The notes beneath the pieces are model-generated. The model searched no databases, was not told the DNA's origin, and saw only the letters and a list, made by a program, of their open reading frames with translations. From an uncultured Chlorobiaceae bacterium (lineage in GTDB: Bacteria > Bacteroidota > Chlorobiia > Chlorobiales > Chlorobiaceae), in NCBI GenBank assembly GCA_903942355.1, contig CAJAOR010000114.1, positions 1 to 35,848 on the forward strand: a stretch of 35,848 nucleotides of DNA. Direction: 5' to 3'. Position 1 is the first letter of the stretch. Each line of letters starts with the position of its first letter. The position numbers were made by a program, and so were the translations under genes. This document shows, in pieces, positions 25,982-35,269 of the stretch.

Positions 25982-26338
25982 TTATTGTCCTGCTGTTGCT
26001 GCATTGAATGAAGCTACAGCGGAGGCGGCGTCGGGGTATATAGAAAAAAGCTGTTTAGCTTTGGTAAGCTCAAAAATTAAAGAGACCTTTGGCCCAAGAG
26101 CAGCAAGCCTGAGATCACCCTTATGCTCAAGCGCCTTGCGCAGACAGGAGACTATAGTACCCAAACCGCTGCTGTCGATAAAGTCCAGAGCGCTGCAGTC
26201 AAAAACAATATTGGCACTTTGCTGTAGCCAGAGTGAAAATGCTTTTTGAAGTTCATTGCAGTTACTGGCATCAATGCGGACCTGCAGTAAAGCAATGCCA
26301 ATTGTTGTATCGGTAGATGTATCGAGTTGAAAGATCAT
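25982..26338 (-). CDS. STAS-domain anti-sigma factor antagonist (RsbV/SpoIIAA-like) inside the biosynthetic genes
   Basis: A 118-residue STAS protein. The phosphorylation motif IDSSGLGTIVS is intact and is preceded by NIVFDCSALDF, a typical strand-turn before the phospho-serine. The N-terminus MIFQLDTSTDTTIGIALLQV is also strand-rich. Such proteins are phosphorylated by an RsbW-like kinase and dephosphorylated by a PP2C phosphatase. It lies between the sugar transferase and the fusion protein gene, 9 bp upstream of the latter, so its synthesis is tied to that of the polysaccharide enzymes. It may act directly on one of them, as lone STAS proteins do in some biofilm loci. Confidence 0.85.
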   Translation of the reverse strand: MIFQLDTSTDTTIGIALLQVRIDASNCNELQKAFSLWLQQSANIVFDCSALDFIDSSGLGTIVSCLRKALEHKGDLRLAALGPKVSLIFELTKAKQLFSIYPDAASAVASFNAATAGQ

Positions 26339-26352
26339 ATTGTTATCGTGTT

Positions 26353-27072
26353 TTAGTATGCACCTTTGCCTGTCAGCACGGCCGGGATAGTTTTTAGAAG
26401 CAAAAGAAGATCATTGAGAAAACTTGCGCTTTTGATATACTGCATATCAAGCATAACCTGTTCATTAAAGGGGATATCGCTTCTGCCGCTTACCTGCCAA
26501 AGACAGGTAATGCCGGGTATGACGTGCAGTCTTTTACGCTCTTCAAGGGTATATTTTGCCACCTCCGACGGGAGTGGCGGTCTGGGCCCAACAAGACTCA
26601 TGTCGCCAATGAGGACATTGAGAAGTTGCGGCAGTTCATCGATGCTGAGCTTGCGGATTACCCTTCCAACCCTTGTGATTCTGGGATCTTTTTTAATTTT
26701 GAAGATAACACCTGCTGTCGACTCGTTCTTCGCTGCCAGTTCTGCTTTTAAATGGTCGGCATTAAGAATCATCGACCTGAATTTGTAAAACTTGAAATGC
26801 TTGCCATTTCGGCCCACCCTTGTCTGGTAATAGAGGACAGGGCCGGGATTTTCAATCCAGATGCAGAGCGCTGTCAAGAGACAGAGAGGAAGAAAAAATA
26901 ATCCACCAACTATTGCGACTGTTATATCCAACACTCTTTTCAGGAGATAGGAAAACATTACCGTCACCTCCCATGAAGTGACCTTCACGGAGCGTCTGAA
27001 GCGGACCTTTGGATTGATCGACTCGCTGACTTTCTCTATCAGCTCTTTTCGGACTGTTGGATCAAGTTCCAT
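26353..27072 (-). CDS. Polyisoprenyl-phosphate sugar-1-phosphate transferase (initiating enzyme)
   Basis: A 239-residue bacterial sugar transferase (PF02397 type), which starts a repeat unit by moving a sugar-1-phosphate from a nucleotide sugar to undecaprenyl phosphate. One membrane hairpin is at about 47-72. FKFYKFRSM is at 93-101, then DPRITRVGRVIRKLSIDELP, IGDMSLVGPRPPLP and PGITCLWQVSGRSD, all canonical. The small size is that of monotopic PglC/WbaP C-terminal-type enzymes with a roughly 40-residue N-terminal extension. It is the second gene of the locus, 6 bp after the TagA/WecG-like gene. Galactose, glucose, N-acetylhexosamine or bacillosamine donors cannot be told apart here. Confidence 0.93.
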   Translation of the reverse strand: MELDPTVRKELIEKVSESINPKVRFRRSVKVTSWEVTVMFSYLLKRVLDITVAIVGGLFFLPLCLLTALCIWIENPGPVLYYQTRVGRNGKHFKFYKFRSMILNADHLKAELAAKNESTAGVIFKIKKDPRITRVGRVIRKLSIDELPQLLNVLIGDMSLVGPRPPLPSEVAKYTLEERKRLHVIPGITCLWQVSGRSDIPFNEQVMLDMQYIKSASFLNDLLLLLKTIPAVLTGKGAY

Positions 27073-27078
27073 ATAAAT

Positions 27079-28305
27079 CTACCGTGTAGAGTGCCGATTA
27101 ATTGCGTTGGTGGATCTTTCCCGAATCCTTGACGAATAAGCGCTAGAGATCGATTTTGAGATCTCTTTCCATGCTAATGGTATAAATTGGCTGTCCCTTA
27201 TCAGATAACGCCTCCACATTCGTGTCGGTTCGCTTGCCAGACGCCAGATCCATTCACAGCCTGATCTCTGTATCCACAGGGGAGCCCGATGAATAACACC
27301 TGCAGCAAAATCAAACGCTGCGCCAACACAGAGTATAGGACCAACCTGTAGTCGATCACTATGTTTTGCGGCCCATTTTTCCTGTTTTGGAGCCCCAACA
27401 CCAATAAAAAGGATGTCGATATTTCGGGTGTTTATATCATTAATAATCCAATCGGTCTCTTTCGGCGTATTCTCAAATCCAAAAGGGGGGCAGTAGATAC
27501 CTGATATTTTCAAGCCAGCAAATTTGCCTTTGAGTTTTGCTGCTGCCTGTTCGGCAATACCAGGATTGCCTCCGAGGAAATAGATATTCAAGTCGGCTTT
27601 TGCAGCTTTTTCACACACGGCTATCAAGAGGTCGGCACCGGTTACCCGCTCCGGAAGACTTCCGTCCTTCACTATTTTGCTCAACCAGACAATAGGCATT
27701 CCATCAGCATATCTAAAGAGCGCATTGTCATAGATTTGCTTCATGTCGCTATCCTCTTGCAGCATAACGACATGGTCTACATTTGGCGTGACAACAAGGC
27801 CCTTTTTCTTTTCCTTGCCCGCGTTAATGATTTGAGTAACCGCTGAGGAGAGTGTTGCCCGTTCAAATGAAATGCCTAAAAGTTCTGTTTGCATTTTTTC
27901 TGGTACCTTTGGCTCATGGTTGATTATTTTTTCGGCAACAACTAAAAAGCTTTGATAGCTTCCGAAAAAAATCAGTCCTAACGATCGAAGCAAACGCTCA
28001 TTCTCTTCATCTTCATTTTTTGAGAGGCAGATGATTTTGCATGGATTGAGATGCTGTTTAATATAGCTGAGCAGTTTTGCATCAGGAGCCTCAGAGAAGC
28101 TGTCAGTCATCACAATTAGCTCAAAGTGGTGCCTTTGCGTGCTTATCAATTCAAGTTCTTCAGTGCTCTCGGCCAGGCTAATATGGTAATTGGTATTTTG
28201 AAGCAAAGAGCAAAGCGAAGGGACCTCTATTTTTTTTCCTAAAATCAGTGCGTTAATCACTCGGGGGATATGTGTCTTTGTTTTTAAAAGCCCTGTGTTA
28301 ATCAT
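27079..28305 (-). CDS. WecG/TagA/CpsF glycosyltransferase (GT26) with N-terminal pseudo-receiver domain
   Basis: A 408-residue protein. The C-terminal 270 residues are a GT26 enzyme: VVTPNVDHVVMLQ from about 171, FRYADGMPIVW, RVTGADLL, FFLGG-type loop YFLGGNPGIAEQAA and FIGVGAPKQEKW. Family members transfer N-acetylmannosaminuronic acid, N-acetylmannosamine or glucose to a lipid-linked sugar. Residues 15-130 have the alternating strand/helix pattern of a response-regulator receiver (NALILGKKIEV, HFELIVMTDSF, KIICLSKNEDE), but the phospho-acceptor position is Thr67 and the acidic pocket is absent. It could sense a signal without phosphorylation. It is the first gene of the polysaccharide locus and is preceded by a sigma-54-like promoter 50 nt upstream. 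The start codon has GGAA just in front of it. Confidence 0.88.
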   Translation of the reverse strand: MINTGLLKTKTHIPRVINALILGKKIEVPSLCSLLQNTNYHISLAESTEELELISTQRHHFELIVMTDSFSEAPDAKLLSYIKQHLNPCKIICLSKNEDEENERLLRSLGLIFFGSYQSFLVVAEKIINHEPKVPEKMQTELLGISFERATLSSAVTQIINAGKEKKKGLVVTPNVDHVVMLQEDSDMKQIYDNALFRYADGMPIVWLSKIVKDGSLPERVTGADLLIAVCEKAAKADLNIYFLGGNPGIAEQAAAKLKGKFAGLKISGIYCPPFGFENTPKETDWIINDINTRNIDILFIGVGAPKQEKWAAKHSDRLQVGPILCVGAAFDFAAGVIHRAPLWIQRSGCEWIWRLASEPTRMWRRYLIRDSQFIPLAWKEISKSISSAYSSRIRERSTNAINRHSTR

Positions 28306-28354
28306 TTCCGGCCCCGTTTATCGCAGTAGTTTTTTTTAATACACTTTTTATAAA

Positions 28355-28370
28355 TACAATTACAGTGCCA
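28355..28370 (-). promoter_or_regulatory. Candidate sigma-54 promoter for the polysaccharide locus
   Basis: The minus strand reads TGGCAC-TGTAA-TTGTA. The -24 box is a perfect consensus and spacing is exact; only the C of the -12 GC is T. It lies 50 nt upstream of the ATG at 28305 and immediately downstream of the gene for a sigma-54-dependent activator. That activator's stop is about 165 bp away, which leaves room for activator binding sites. Confidence 0.6.
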
Positions 28371-28475
28371 GAACGTGATAGAGTCGAGAACGCTATATGA
28401 AAAAATATTTTACGGGTCAATAGGGTGGTCTGGACGCATCGATTGACTGTCACAATGCGAGATATTCTTTTTTCT

Positions 28476-28494
28476 CTCTCTCATGGCGAGAGAG
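28476..28494. repeat. Inverted repeat CTCTCTC-ATGGC-GAGAGAG
   Basis: A perfect 7-bp stem with a 5-nt loop, between the activator gene and the first polysaccharide gene. No T-run follows it on the minus strand (the next bases are AGAAAAAAG), so it is not a standard terminator. It lies about 106-124 bp upstream of the sigma-54 -24 box, a possible position for an activator binding site. Confidence 0.4.
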
Positions 28495-28534
28495 GGAAGA
28501 TGCATAGAGGAGGAGAGCTGTGTGAGAAAGGAGA

Positions 28535-29872
28535 CTATAAGTTGTAGATTTTCAGGCGGCGGTAGAGTGTTGCTTCGCTGATACCAAGAAGTTTGGCTGC
28601 GGCGCGTCTGTTGCCGGTTGTCTGATTGAGGGCTTTACGGATTGCGTCTTTTTCGTGAGAGGCAATACTTGCTGGTTGTTGGTTGTCAACTCTTTCGTCA
28701 TTTGTTGCCGGATAGGGGTTGAAAGAGAGGCTATCGCGCTCCATAATATCGCCATGGGAGATGGTTATGGCTCCACGGACGACGTTTTCGAGTTCACGGA
28801 TATTGCCTGGCCAGTCAAAAGCCATGAGGGCGTTCATGGCACTTTCGGAAAATTGCTTGGCTGGGTATCCTTCCTTGATGAGCTTGTCAATAAAGTAATT
28901 GCAAAGAAGAGGGATATCAAGCCGTTGCTCACGCAGTGGCGGGGCAAAAATTGTGATAGCATTCAGGCGGTAGTAGAGGTCCTGGCGAAAGGTTCCTTTT
29001 TTGACGGCTTCGGTAAGATTGCAGTTTGTAGCGGCAATGATTCGGATATTAACGGGATAAATTTTTGTTTCTCCAACTGGTTTTACTGCTCGCTCTTGAA
29101 GGGTGCGGAGCAATTTAGCCTGCATCGAGAGAGGCAGTTCAGCTATTTCGTCAAGAAAAAGAGTGCCTTTATCCGCAGAGCGTATCATGCCAAGCGTGTT
29201 TCGGTCGGCACCGGTAAAGGCACCTTTTGAGTGCCCGAAAAGTTCGCTCTCAATAATGCTGTCGTTGATTGCGGCACAATCGACAGGGATAAAGACTTCG
29301 TTGCTTCTTGCGCTTTGAGCGTGTATGGCACGGGCAATAACTTCCTTACCGGTGCCGCTTTCGCCCTGAATGAGAATTGTTGTTCCGGTCGGGGCTATTT
29401 TAAGCAGCAGCTTTTTGAGCTTTTGCATTTCAGGTGACTCACCTATAAGGCCCTTAAAATCAAAGGCACCGGAAGGAGAGTGCAGTGCAACAGAAGTTGT
29501 CTGTTCCGCAAATTTATAGAGGGATCGGTTTGTCCCGACTAACGGGGTATTTGACGCGAGAATGGATAAGAGCAGTTCTGAAGGTAGTTGAGTTAAGGCG
29601 GTTAAGGTGTTGCCTAACTCATCCTGATTGCTGACAAGAATCACTTTTTTTGCCGGGTGCTTTTCGAGATTATGCTGGATAAAACATAGCCCTTCTTGTG
29701 CCTTCTCATGCAGTGCCATAAGGATTATGTCGATATCGTCAGCAAGGATATGATGCTCGGCATCGGTAATGTTGTCACAGTTTATGATCTTTAGATGCGG
29801 ACGTTCCCTGTCTATCAAGCCTTGGTGAGCTCTCTTTTTTTTTTCATTTATTACGAGTATTGTCGAAGACAT
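28535..29872 (-). CDS. Sigma-54-dependent transcriptional activator (NtrC family) with degenerate receiver
   Basis: A 445-residue enhancer-binding protein. The AAA+ domain has Walker A GESGTGKE at 170-177, the sigma-54 contact loop GAFTGA at 217-222, Walker B GTLFLDE at 236-242 and an arginine-containing FRQDLYYRLN. A Fis-type helix-turn-helix ends the protein (NRRAAAKLLGISEATLYRRL). The N-terminal 125 residues look like a receiver (TILVINEKKKR, IDIILMALHEKA, KKVILVSNQDE), but Ala53 replaces the phospho-Asp and the N-terminal acidic pair is reduced to Asn-Glu. It is thus unlikely to be switched by phosphotransfer. Codons 10-13 contain a run of ten A. It lies between the PP2C/STAS/HATPase genes and the polysaccharide locus, which is preceded by a sigma-54-like promoter. 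Confidence 0.95.
   Translation of the reverse strand: MSSTILVINEKKKRAHQGLIDRERPHLKIINCDNITDAEHHILADDIDIILMALHEKAQEGLCFIQHNLEKHPAKKVILVSNQDELGNTLTALTQLPSELLLSILASNTPLVGTNRSLYKFAEQTTSVALHSPSGAFDFKGLIGESPEMQKLKKLLLKIAPTGTTILIQGESGTGKEVIARAIHAQSARSNEVFIPVDCAAINDSIIESELFGHSKGAFTGADRNTLGMIRSADKGTLFLDEIAELPLSMQAKLLRTLQERAVKPVGETKIYPVNIRIIAATNCNLTEAVKKGTFRQDLYYRLNAITIFAPPLREQRLDIPLLCNYFIDKLIKEGYPAKQFSESAMNALMAFDWPGNIRELENVVRGAITISHGDIMERDSLSFNPYPATNDERVDNQQPASIASHEKDAIRKALNQTTGNRRAAAKLLGISEATLYRRLKIYNL
29835..29844 (-). repeat. A10 homopolymer at codons 10-13 of the sigma-54 activator gene
   Basis: Ten consecutive T on the plus strand, ten A on the coding strand, in codons for Glu-Lys-Lys-Lys. Slippage by replication or transcription would shift the frame near the very start of the regulator. 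Confidence 0.9.
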
Positions 29873-29984
29873 AAACCTTACCTATTATTTAGTGATGCTT
29901 TTTCCTCGACCTATGACCATACGGGCCAAATCGTCATTTAAGGTCTTGCGGGACTGTAAGGAGAGCATGCAAAACTCGGGAAGG

Positions 29985-30422
29985 CTAATAATATAACGCA
30001 TTATTACATGTTATTTTTGGTTGTTTTGTCATGGTCAGTATGTTTGAGTCATCTTCCCTTGTGTAAGCAACCTTGTCCATTAGCCGGTGGATCAAAAAAA
30101 GTCCATATCCGCCTTCAGGATAACTGTTTATGTCTGGAGCCTCAGTAATCGGGTTGAATTGCGGATTCTTGTCAATGATGTTTACCGTGAGGGTGCCGTT
30201 GTCGGACCAGAAGCATATCTTAACCTGTTTTTCCTTTTGTGAAGGTTCCGCATATCGGACCGAGTTTGTAAATGCTTCACTAACGGAGAGCTCATAGGCA
30301 TGACAGAATTCAGCTACGTTGGCACCATCGGCAAAAATTTCAGCAACATTACCGGCCATAATGGAGACAATCCGGAGATAACGGAGATCAGCCTGCAATG
30401 TTAAGGTGGCTATCGGGTTCAT
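29985..30422 (-). CDS. RsbW-like serine kinase/anti-sigma ATPase (HATPase_c_2), copy B
   Basis: A GHKL ATPase of about 145 residues, paralogous to the one at 24002-24445 along its whole length (TLTLQADLRYLRIVSIMAG, YELSVSEAFTNSVRYAEPS, IIDKNPQFNP, SYPEGGYGLFLIHRLMDKV). As in the paralog, the G1 box DxGxGF is altered (DKNPQF), while the N-box and G2 glycines remain. The ATG at 30422 is preferred because it aligns with the paralog start; a longer frame opens at 30452. It follows the intact STAS gene by 38 bp and precedes the sigma-54 activator gene. Expected role: phosphorylates the STAS protein or sequesters a partner; the partner here need not be a sigma factor. Confidence 0.87.
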   Translation of the reverse strand: MNPIATLTLQADLRYLRIVSIMAGNVAEIFADGANVAEFCHAYELSVSEAFTNSVRYAEPSQKEKQVKICFWSDNGTLTVNIIDKNPQFNPITEAPDINSYPEGGYGLFLIHRLMDKVAYTREDDSNILTMTKQPKITCNNALYY

Positions 30423-30460
30423 AAGTAAGATGATTTGCCTTTTCTTGTGCATCTTTTTTA

Positions 30461-30784
30461 TTATGCCTCAGCCGCAGCCGACACATCATCATAAATATCA
30501 AACAGCGTATAGGCCTGTGTGATTTCAAATACTTTTTTTACTCGTTCATTCATTCTTGCCAGTTTGACCACGGCATTGCTTGTCTTTTTTTTCCGGGCAA
30601 TCCCTACCAGCACTCCGAGACCGCTACTGTCAAGAAATTCAATATTTTCCAGGTCAACGACAATAGATTGCGTATCCGGCAACCCTGCTACGTAGGATTT
30701 CAGCATTGGAGCAGAGGAGGCATTGAGGATACCCTGAATCGAGAGAATTATATAGTTGTTGATGGTCTTTTCGCTGATGTTCAT
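30461..30784 (-). CDS. STAS-domain anti-sigma factor antagonist (RsbV/SpoIIAA-like)
   Basis: A 107-residue STAS protein: NNYIILSIQGILNASSAPML at the N-terminus, SIVVDLENIEFLDSSGLGVL with the intact DSSGLG phosphorylation motif, and TQAYTLFDIYDDVSAAAEA at the C-terminus. Length and motifs are standard for RsbV/SpoIIAA. It is preceded by the remnant of a fusion-gene 3' end, with which its ATG forms an ATGA overlap, and followed by an RsbW-like gene. The REC-PAS-PP2C gene immediately upstream supplies the expected phosphatase. Confidence 0.93.
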   Translation of the reverse strand: MNISEKTINNYIILSIQGILNASSAPMLKSYVAGLPDTQSIVVDLENIEFLDSSGLGVLVGIARKKKTSNAVVKLARMNERVKKVFEITQAYTLFDIYDDVSAAAEA

Positions 30785-30840
30785 GCGGGTTCATTTTTAT
30801 GTGTTTTGTTGAAAATGGCTTTTTGTGTCATGGAAATATT
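30781..30840 (-). pseudogene. 3'-end remnant of the fusion gene (last 20 codons)
   Basis: The spacer between the PP2C gene and the STAS gene encodes, in one frame ending in TGA, NISMTQKAIFNKTHKNEPA. This aligns without gaps with the end of the fusion protein at 24596 (DIAMTQKALFNRIHQEDTV). A 14-nt stretch, ATGACACAAAAAGC, is identical, and the final TGA overlaps the next ATG in both places. It marks a duplicated segment. Confidence 0.75.
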
Positions 30841-30848
30841 TCATTGAA

Positions 30849-32534
30849 CTACTCTCTCTTCGTTGATTGCTTGTTGCCAGAAAGCTTCATGACGATGTCA
30901 CTCCGGGATCCGATACGGATAACAATGCAGGTGGCATCATCATCAAAGGTACGCCTTCCGGTAGCCTCAAAAAGCTGCGTGCTGATTTTTTCTATCAACG
31001 CATCAGGCTGGAGCCTGTGATGCTCAACAATTAAATTACGCAACCGTTCTGTCCCGAACATGGTATTGTCAGGCAAGAGGCTTTCGGTAATGCCGTCGGA
31101 GTACATGACAAAGATATCGTCCTCTTTGAGCGGGAAGCAAACCATTTTGTATTGCTGTTCTTCAATCATGCCCACAGGAAGGTTTTTTCCCTTGAGCATT
31201 GTGCAGGTTCCATCATCGGCATGAAAATGGATGGTAGGGGTGTGGCCACAGTCAATCATGGAAAACTCCCTTTTTTCCAGATCAAGGCGTATAAATAAAA
31301 GTGTTGCATAAATACCGATATCAAGAAGCTCAAAAATGCATTGTGCATGCAACTGGGTGGCAATATCCTCCAGTTCAGGGAGTTGATGGTTCTGGTGTTT
31401 TTTTTGTGCGACGGTTTTCAGAAAAAGCGACTTTAAACCCGCACCAACCAGAGCCGACAGTATGCCGTGTCCCATGACATCGCCAATGAACATATCAGCA
31501 TGCTTGTTGTCGTAAAGGATAAACTCTGTAAAATCACCGTTCAGATGACCTGAAGAGATGGTAAACTGGCTCATTGAAGTCCCATCAAGGGATTTGGGGA
31601 TCGTACTTTGCAACAGTTTCTGCTCAATTTGTGTCTCAAGTTCCTGCTGCAGGTGTTCATAACGTGCCCGGCTTTTTTCTTCCTCAATCCGCGAAGAGAT
31701 ATTCCTTGCAATGATGACGGTATGGAGAACAGAATCAAGGATGAGGGTTCCTGTCGTGACCTCAAGCGGTATTGAACTGCCATCTTTTTTAATCCCGTCT
31801 ATTCGTCGAACATTCCCTTCTCTGAGCGATGCAAGGTTGTTTGCAGGATCTTGGCAGGCACTATACAGGGCGCACGAATTGTTTAGCGGAATGATAAAGT
31901 CCGTAAAACTTTTCAAGTGGAATTCTTGCTCAGTTAGTCCAAAAATGGTTTCAGCAGCCAGATTATTATAGACAATAAATCCCTGCTCATTGAGCAGAAA
32001 AATGGGGTCAAATGCGGAATCGTTCATTGTCCGGAATTGCGTTTCACTCTGACGTAATTCTGCGGACATGATGTGAAGCGTATTATTGACCTTCAACAAC
32101 TCCTCGTTTTTTGTTTCAAGCTGACTGAACAGCATCTGCCGTTCCTCTTTCAGTTGAAAATAATCAATGGCATCCTTTATGACTTTCTTGAACCCCTCCG
32201 GCTCGATTGGTTTTGGGATAAAGCGGAAGACTTCACCAGTATTGATGGACTCAATAATCTGGTCGATATCATGAATGCCGCTGAGAATAACGCGCACAAT
32301 ATCAGGATGGCTTATTTTTACCCGGTTGATGAGCTCCATGCCCGTCATCTCCGGCATGCGCAGATCGGTTAACAGAATCGTTATATCATGAGTTTCAAGC
32401 AACTCCAAAGCCTCTTTACCGCTTGCTGCAAAGTATTTTATATAAGGTTCCTTGCGTAAAAAACGGTTCAATGAACCAAGTGTATCCTGCTCATCGTCAA
32501 CAAAAAGGATCGCAATTTCAGAGAGGGCTTTCAT
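30849..32534 (-). CDS. Response regulator with PAS and PP2C-type (RsbU/SpoIIE) phosphatase domains
   Basis: A 561-residue protein. The receiver at residues 5-125 has an intact acidic pair (FVDDEQ, D13-D14), phospho-acceptor Asp57 in LLTDLRMPEMTG and Lys in FRFIPKP. A short coiled coil (about 128-160) links to a PAS domain (about 165-280; FDPIFLLNEQGFIVYNN). The PP2C/SpoIIE domain (about 310-550) has LNGDFTEF, DMFIGDVMGHGILSALVGA, MIDCGHTP, YSDGITES and DDDATCIVI, the metal-binding and catalytic signature. It would dephosphorylate a STAS partner when its receiver is phosphorylated. It is the first gene of the minus-strand regulatory block. The cognate histidine kinase is not in the window. Confidence 0.95.
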   Translation of the reverse strand: MKALSEIAILFVDDEQDTLGSLNRFLRKEPYIKYFAASGKEALELLETHDITILLTDLRMPEMTGMELINRVKISHPDIVRVILSGIHDIDQIIESINTGEVFRFIPKPIEPEGFKKVIKDAIDYFQLKEERQMLFSQLETKNEELLKVNNTLHIMSAELRQSETQFRTMNDSAFDPIFLLNEQGFIVYNNLAAETIFGLTEQEFHLKSFTDFIIPLNNSCALYSACQDPANNLASLREGNVRRIDGIKKDGSSIPLEVTTGTLILDSVLHTVIIARNISSRIEEEKSRARYEHLQQELETQIEQKLLQSTIPKSLDGTSMSQFTISSGHLNGDFTEFILYDNKHADMFIGDVMGHGILSALVGAGLKSLFLKTVAQKKHQNHQLPELEDIATQLHAQCIFELLDIGIYATLLFIRLDLEKREFSMIDCGHTPTIHFHADDGTCTMLKGKNLPVGMIEEQQYKMVCFPLKEDDIFVMYSDGITESLLPDNTMFGTERLRNLIVEHHRLQPDALIEKISTQLFEATGRRTFDDDATCIVIRIGSRSDIVMKLSGNKQSTKRE

Positions 32535-32927
32535 TATTTAAAGGTCTTCATTGTCAAGCAGTTAAGAGATGTTCTGCTGTAAAAAAACGGAGAGATGTGT
32601 TCCTGAAATCTCAAGTTACTGTCGATAAATTTCGCCCGGCGTTGGAGATTACGCAATTTCTTTTGGTAATATAATGAATAATACTCTTTTCAGTCAGTAA
32701 TGGCCTATGGACAGGAAGGAACTGTGCGATGTAACCAGTTTTTTCCATCCTGACATTTCAAGATATTTTCAGCACTTGGGCGGGTCGTAAGTTGATGACA
32801 ACAGTGTTATCGATGAGTTCTGCCATGTCGGTGGGGTGGTGTAATCTGCTCAAGTGTGTACATAAGTTGGAAATGTGTTATATTGGCGGGCTATTGTTAT
32901 AAGGAAGATAAAAATGATGGTAAGATT
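32535..32927. other. Intergenic region between divergent genes; no gene found
   Basis: This 393-bp stretch separates the minus-strand PP2C regulator from the plus-strand four-Cys protein. It must hold promoters for both. I see no convincing -35/-10 pair or sigma-54 site. An open frame from 32856 extends the plus-strand gene upstream but is not protein-like. Confidence 0.5.
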
Positions 32928-33278
32928 ATGAAATTTCCTGTTTGTGAATTTGCGGAATCAGAGGCGGGGTTTTACTCGCAGTGCGCATCCTGCCCGATAG
33001 ACTCATCTTCTTCAGGTTGCGCTCTCGATGCGCTTCAAGACGGTACCTACCAGTTTGAAGGAATAACTCCCCATGGCGGAGTCAGGGCTCTTTTTTGTTT
33101 CAGGGATAACGAGGGTAATCGAGTCACAAAGCGGGATGCCCTGCATGTTGAAATTCATGAGCTGGATGATCAGGGCCATCTTATAACGATTCTTTACGGT
33201 ATGGTTGACCCTGAAGGAATGATTTATCTGAAAAGTTCGGACACTGAACAAGCTCATAGTCAGAAAAATATACAGTAA
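32928..33278 (+). CDS. Small conserved-looking protein with N-terminal four-cysteine cluster
   Basis: From the ATG at 32928 the protein has 116 residues. The N-terminus MKFPVCEFAESEAGFYSQC begins a cluster of four cysteines at 6, 19, 22 and 31 (CASC, then a Ser-rich loop and GC), an arrangement that could hold zinc or an Fe-S cluster. The rest is strand-rich (YQFEGITPHGGVRALFCF, HVEIHELDDQGHLITILYG) and ends in a charged tail. I do not recognise the family. It lies 20 bp upstream of the ferredoxin-NADP+ reductase gene on the same strand, so a redox-related role is possible but unproven. A start at 32856 would add 24 residues lacking a clear ribosome binding site. Confidence 0.6.
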   Translation: MKFPVCEFAESEAGFYSQCASCPIDSSSSGCALDALQDGTYQFEGITPHGGVRALFCFRDNEGNRVTKRDALHVEIHELDDQGHLITILYGMVDPEGMIYLKSSDTEQAHSQKNIQ

Positions 33279-33295
33279 TCCAGTACCCCCCTTAG

Positions 33296-35255
<1,960 letters not shown>

Positions 35256-35269
35256 TCACCTGTTCCGTT

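Noticed and set aside
28476-28494. Hairpin as a Rho-independent terminator for the activator gene
   Set aside because: The stem is followed by A-rich and not T-rich sequence on the minus strand.
28550-28562. GGCGGTAG, a JUMPstart/ops-like sequence (a second copy near 28967)
   Set aside because: Both lie inside the coding region of the sigma-54 activator, on the strand opposite to the locus, so they cannot act as an RfaH recruitment site for the polysaccharide genes.
30849-32534. Interpreting the PP2C/STAS/HATPase set as a standard general stress sigma-B operon
   Set aside because: No sigma-70-family gene is present anywhere nearby; the adjacent regulator is a sigma-54 activator.
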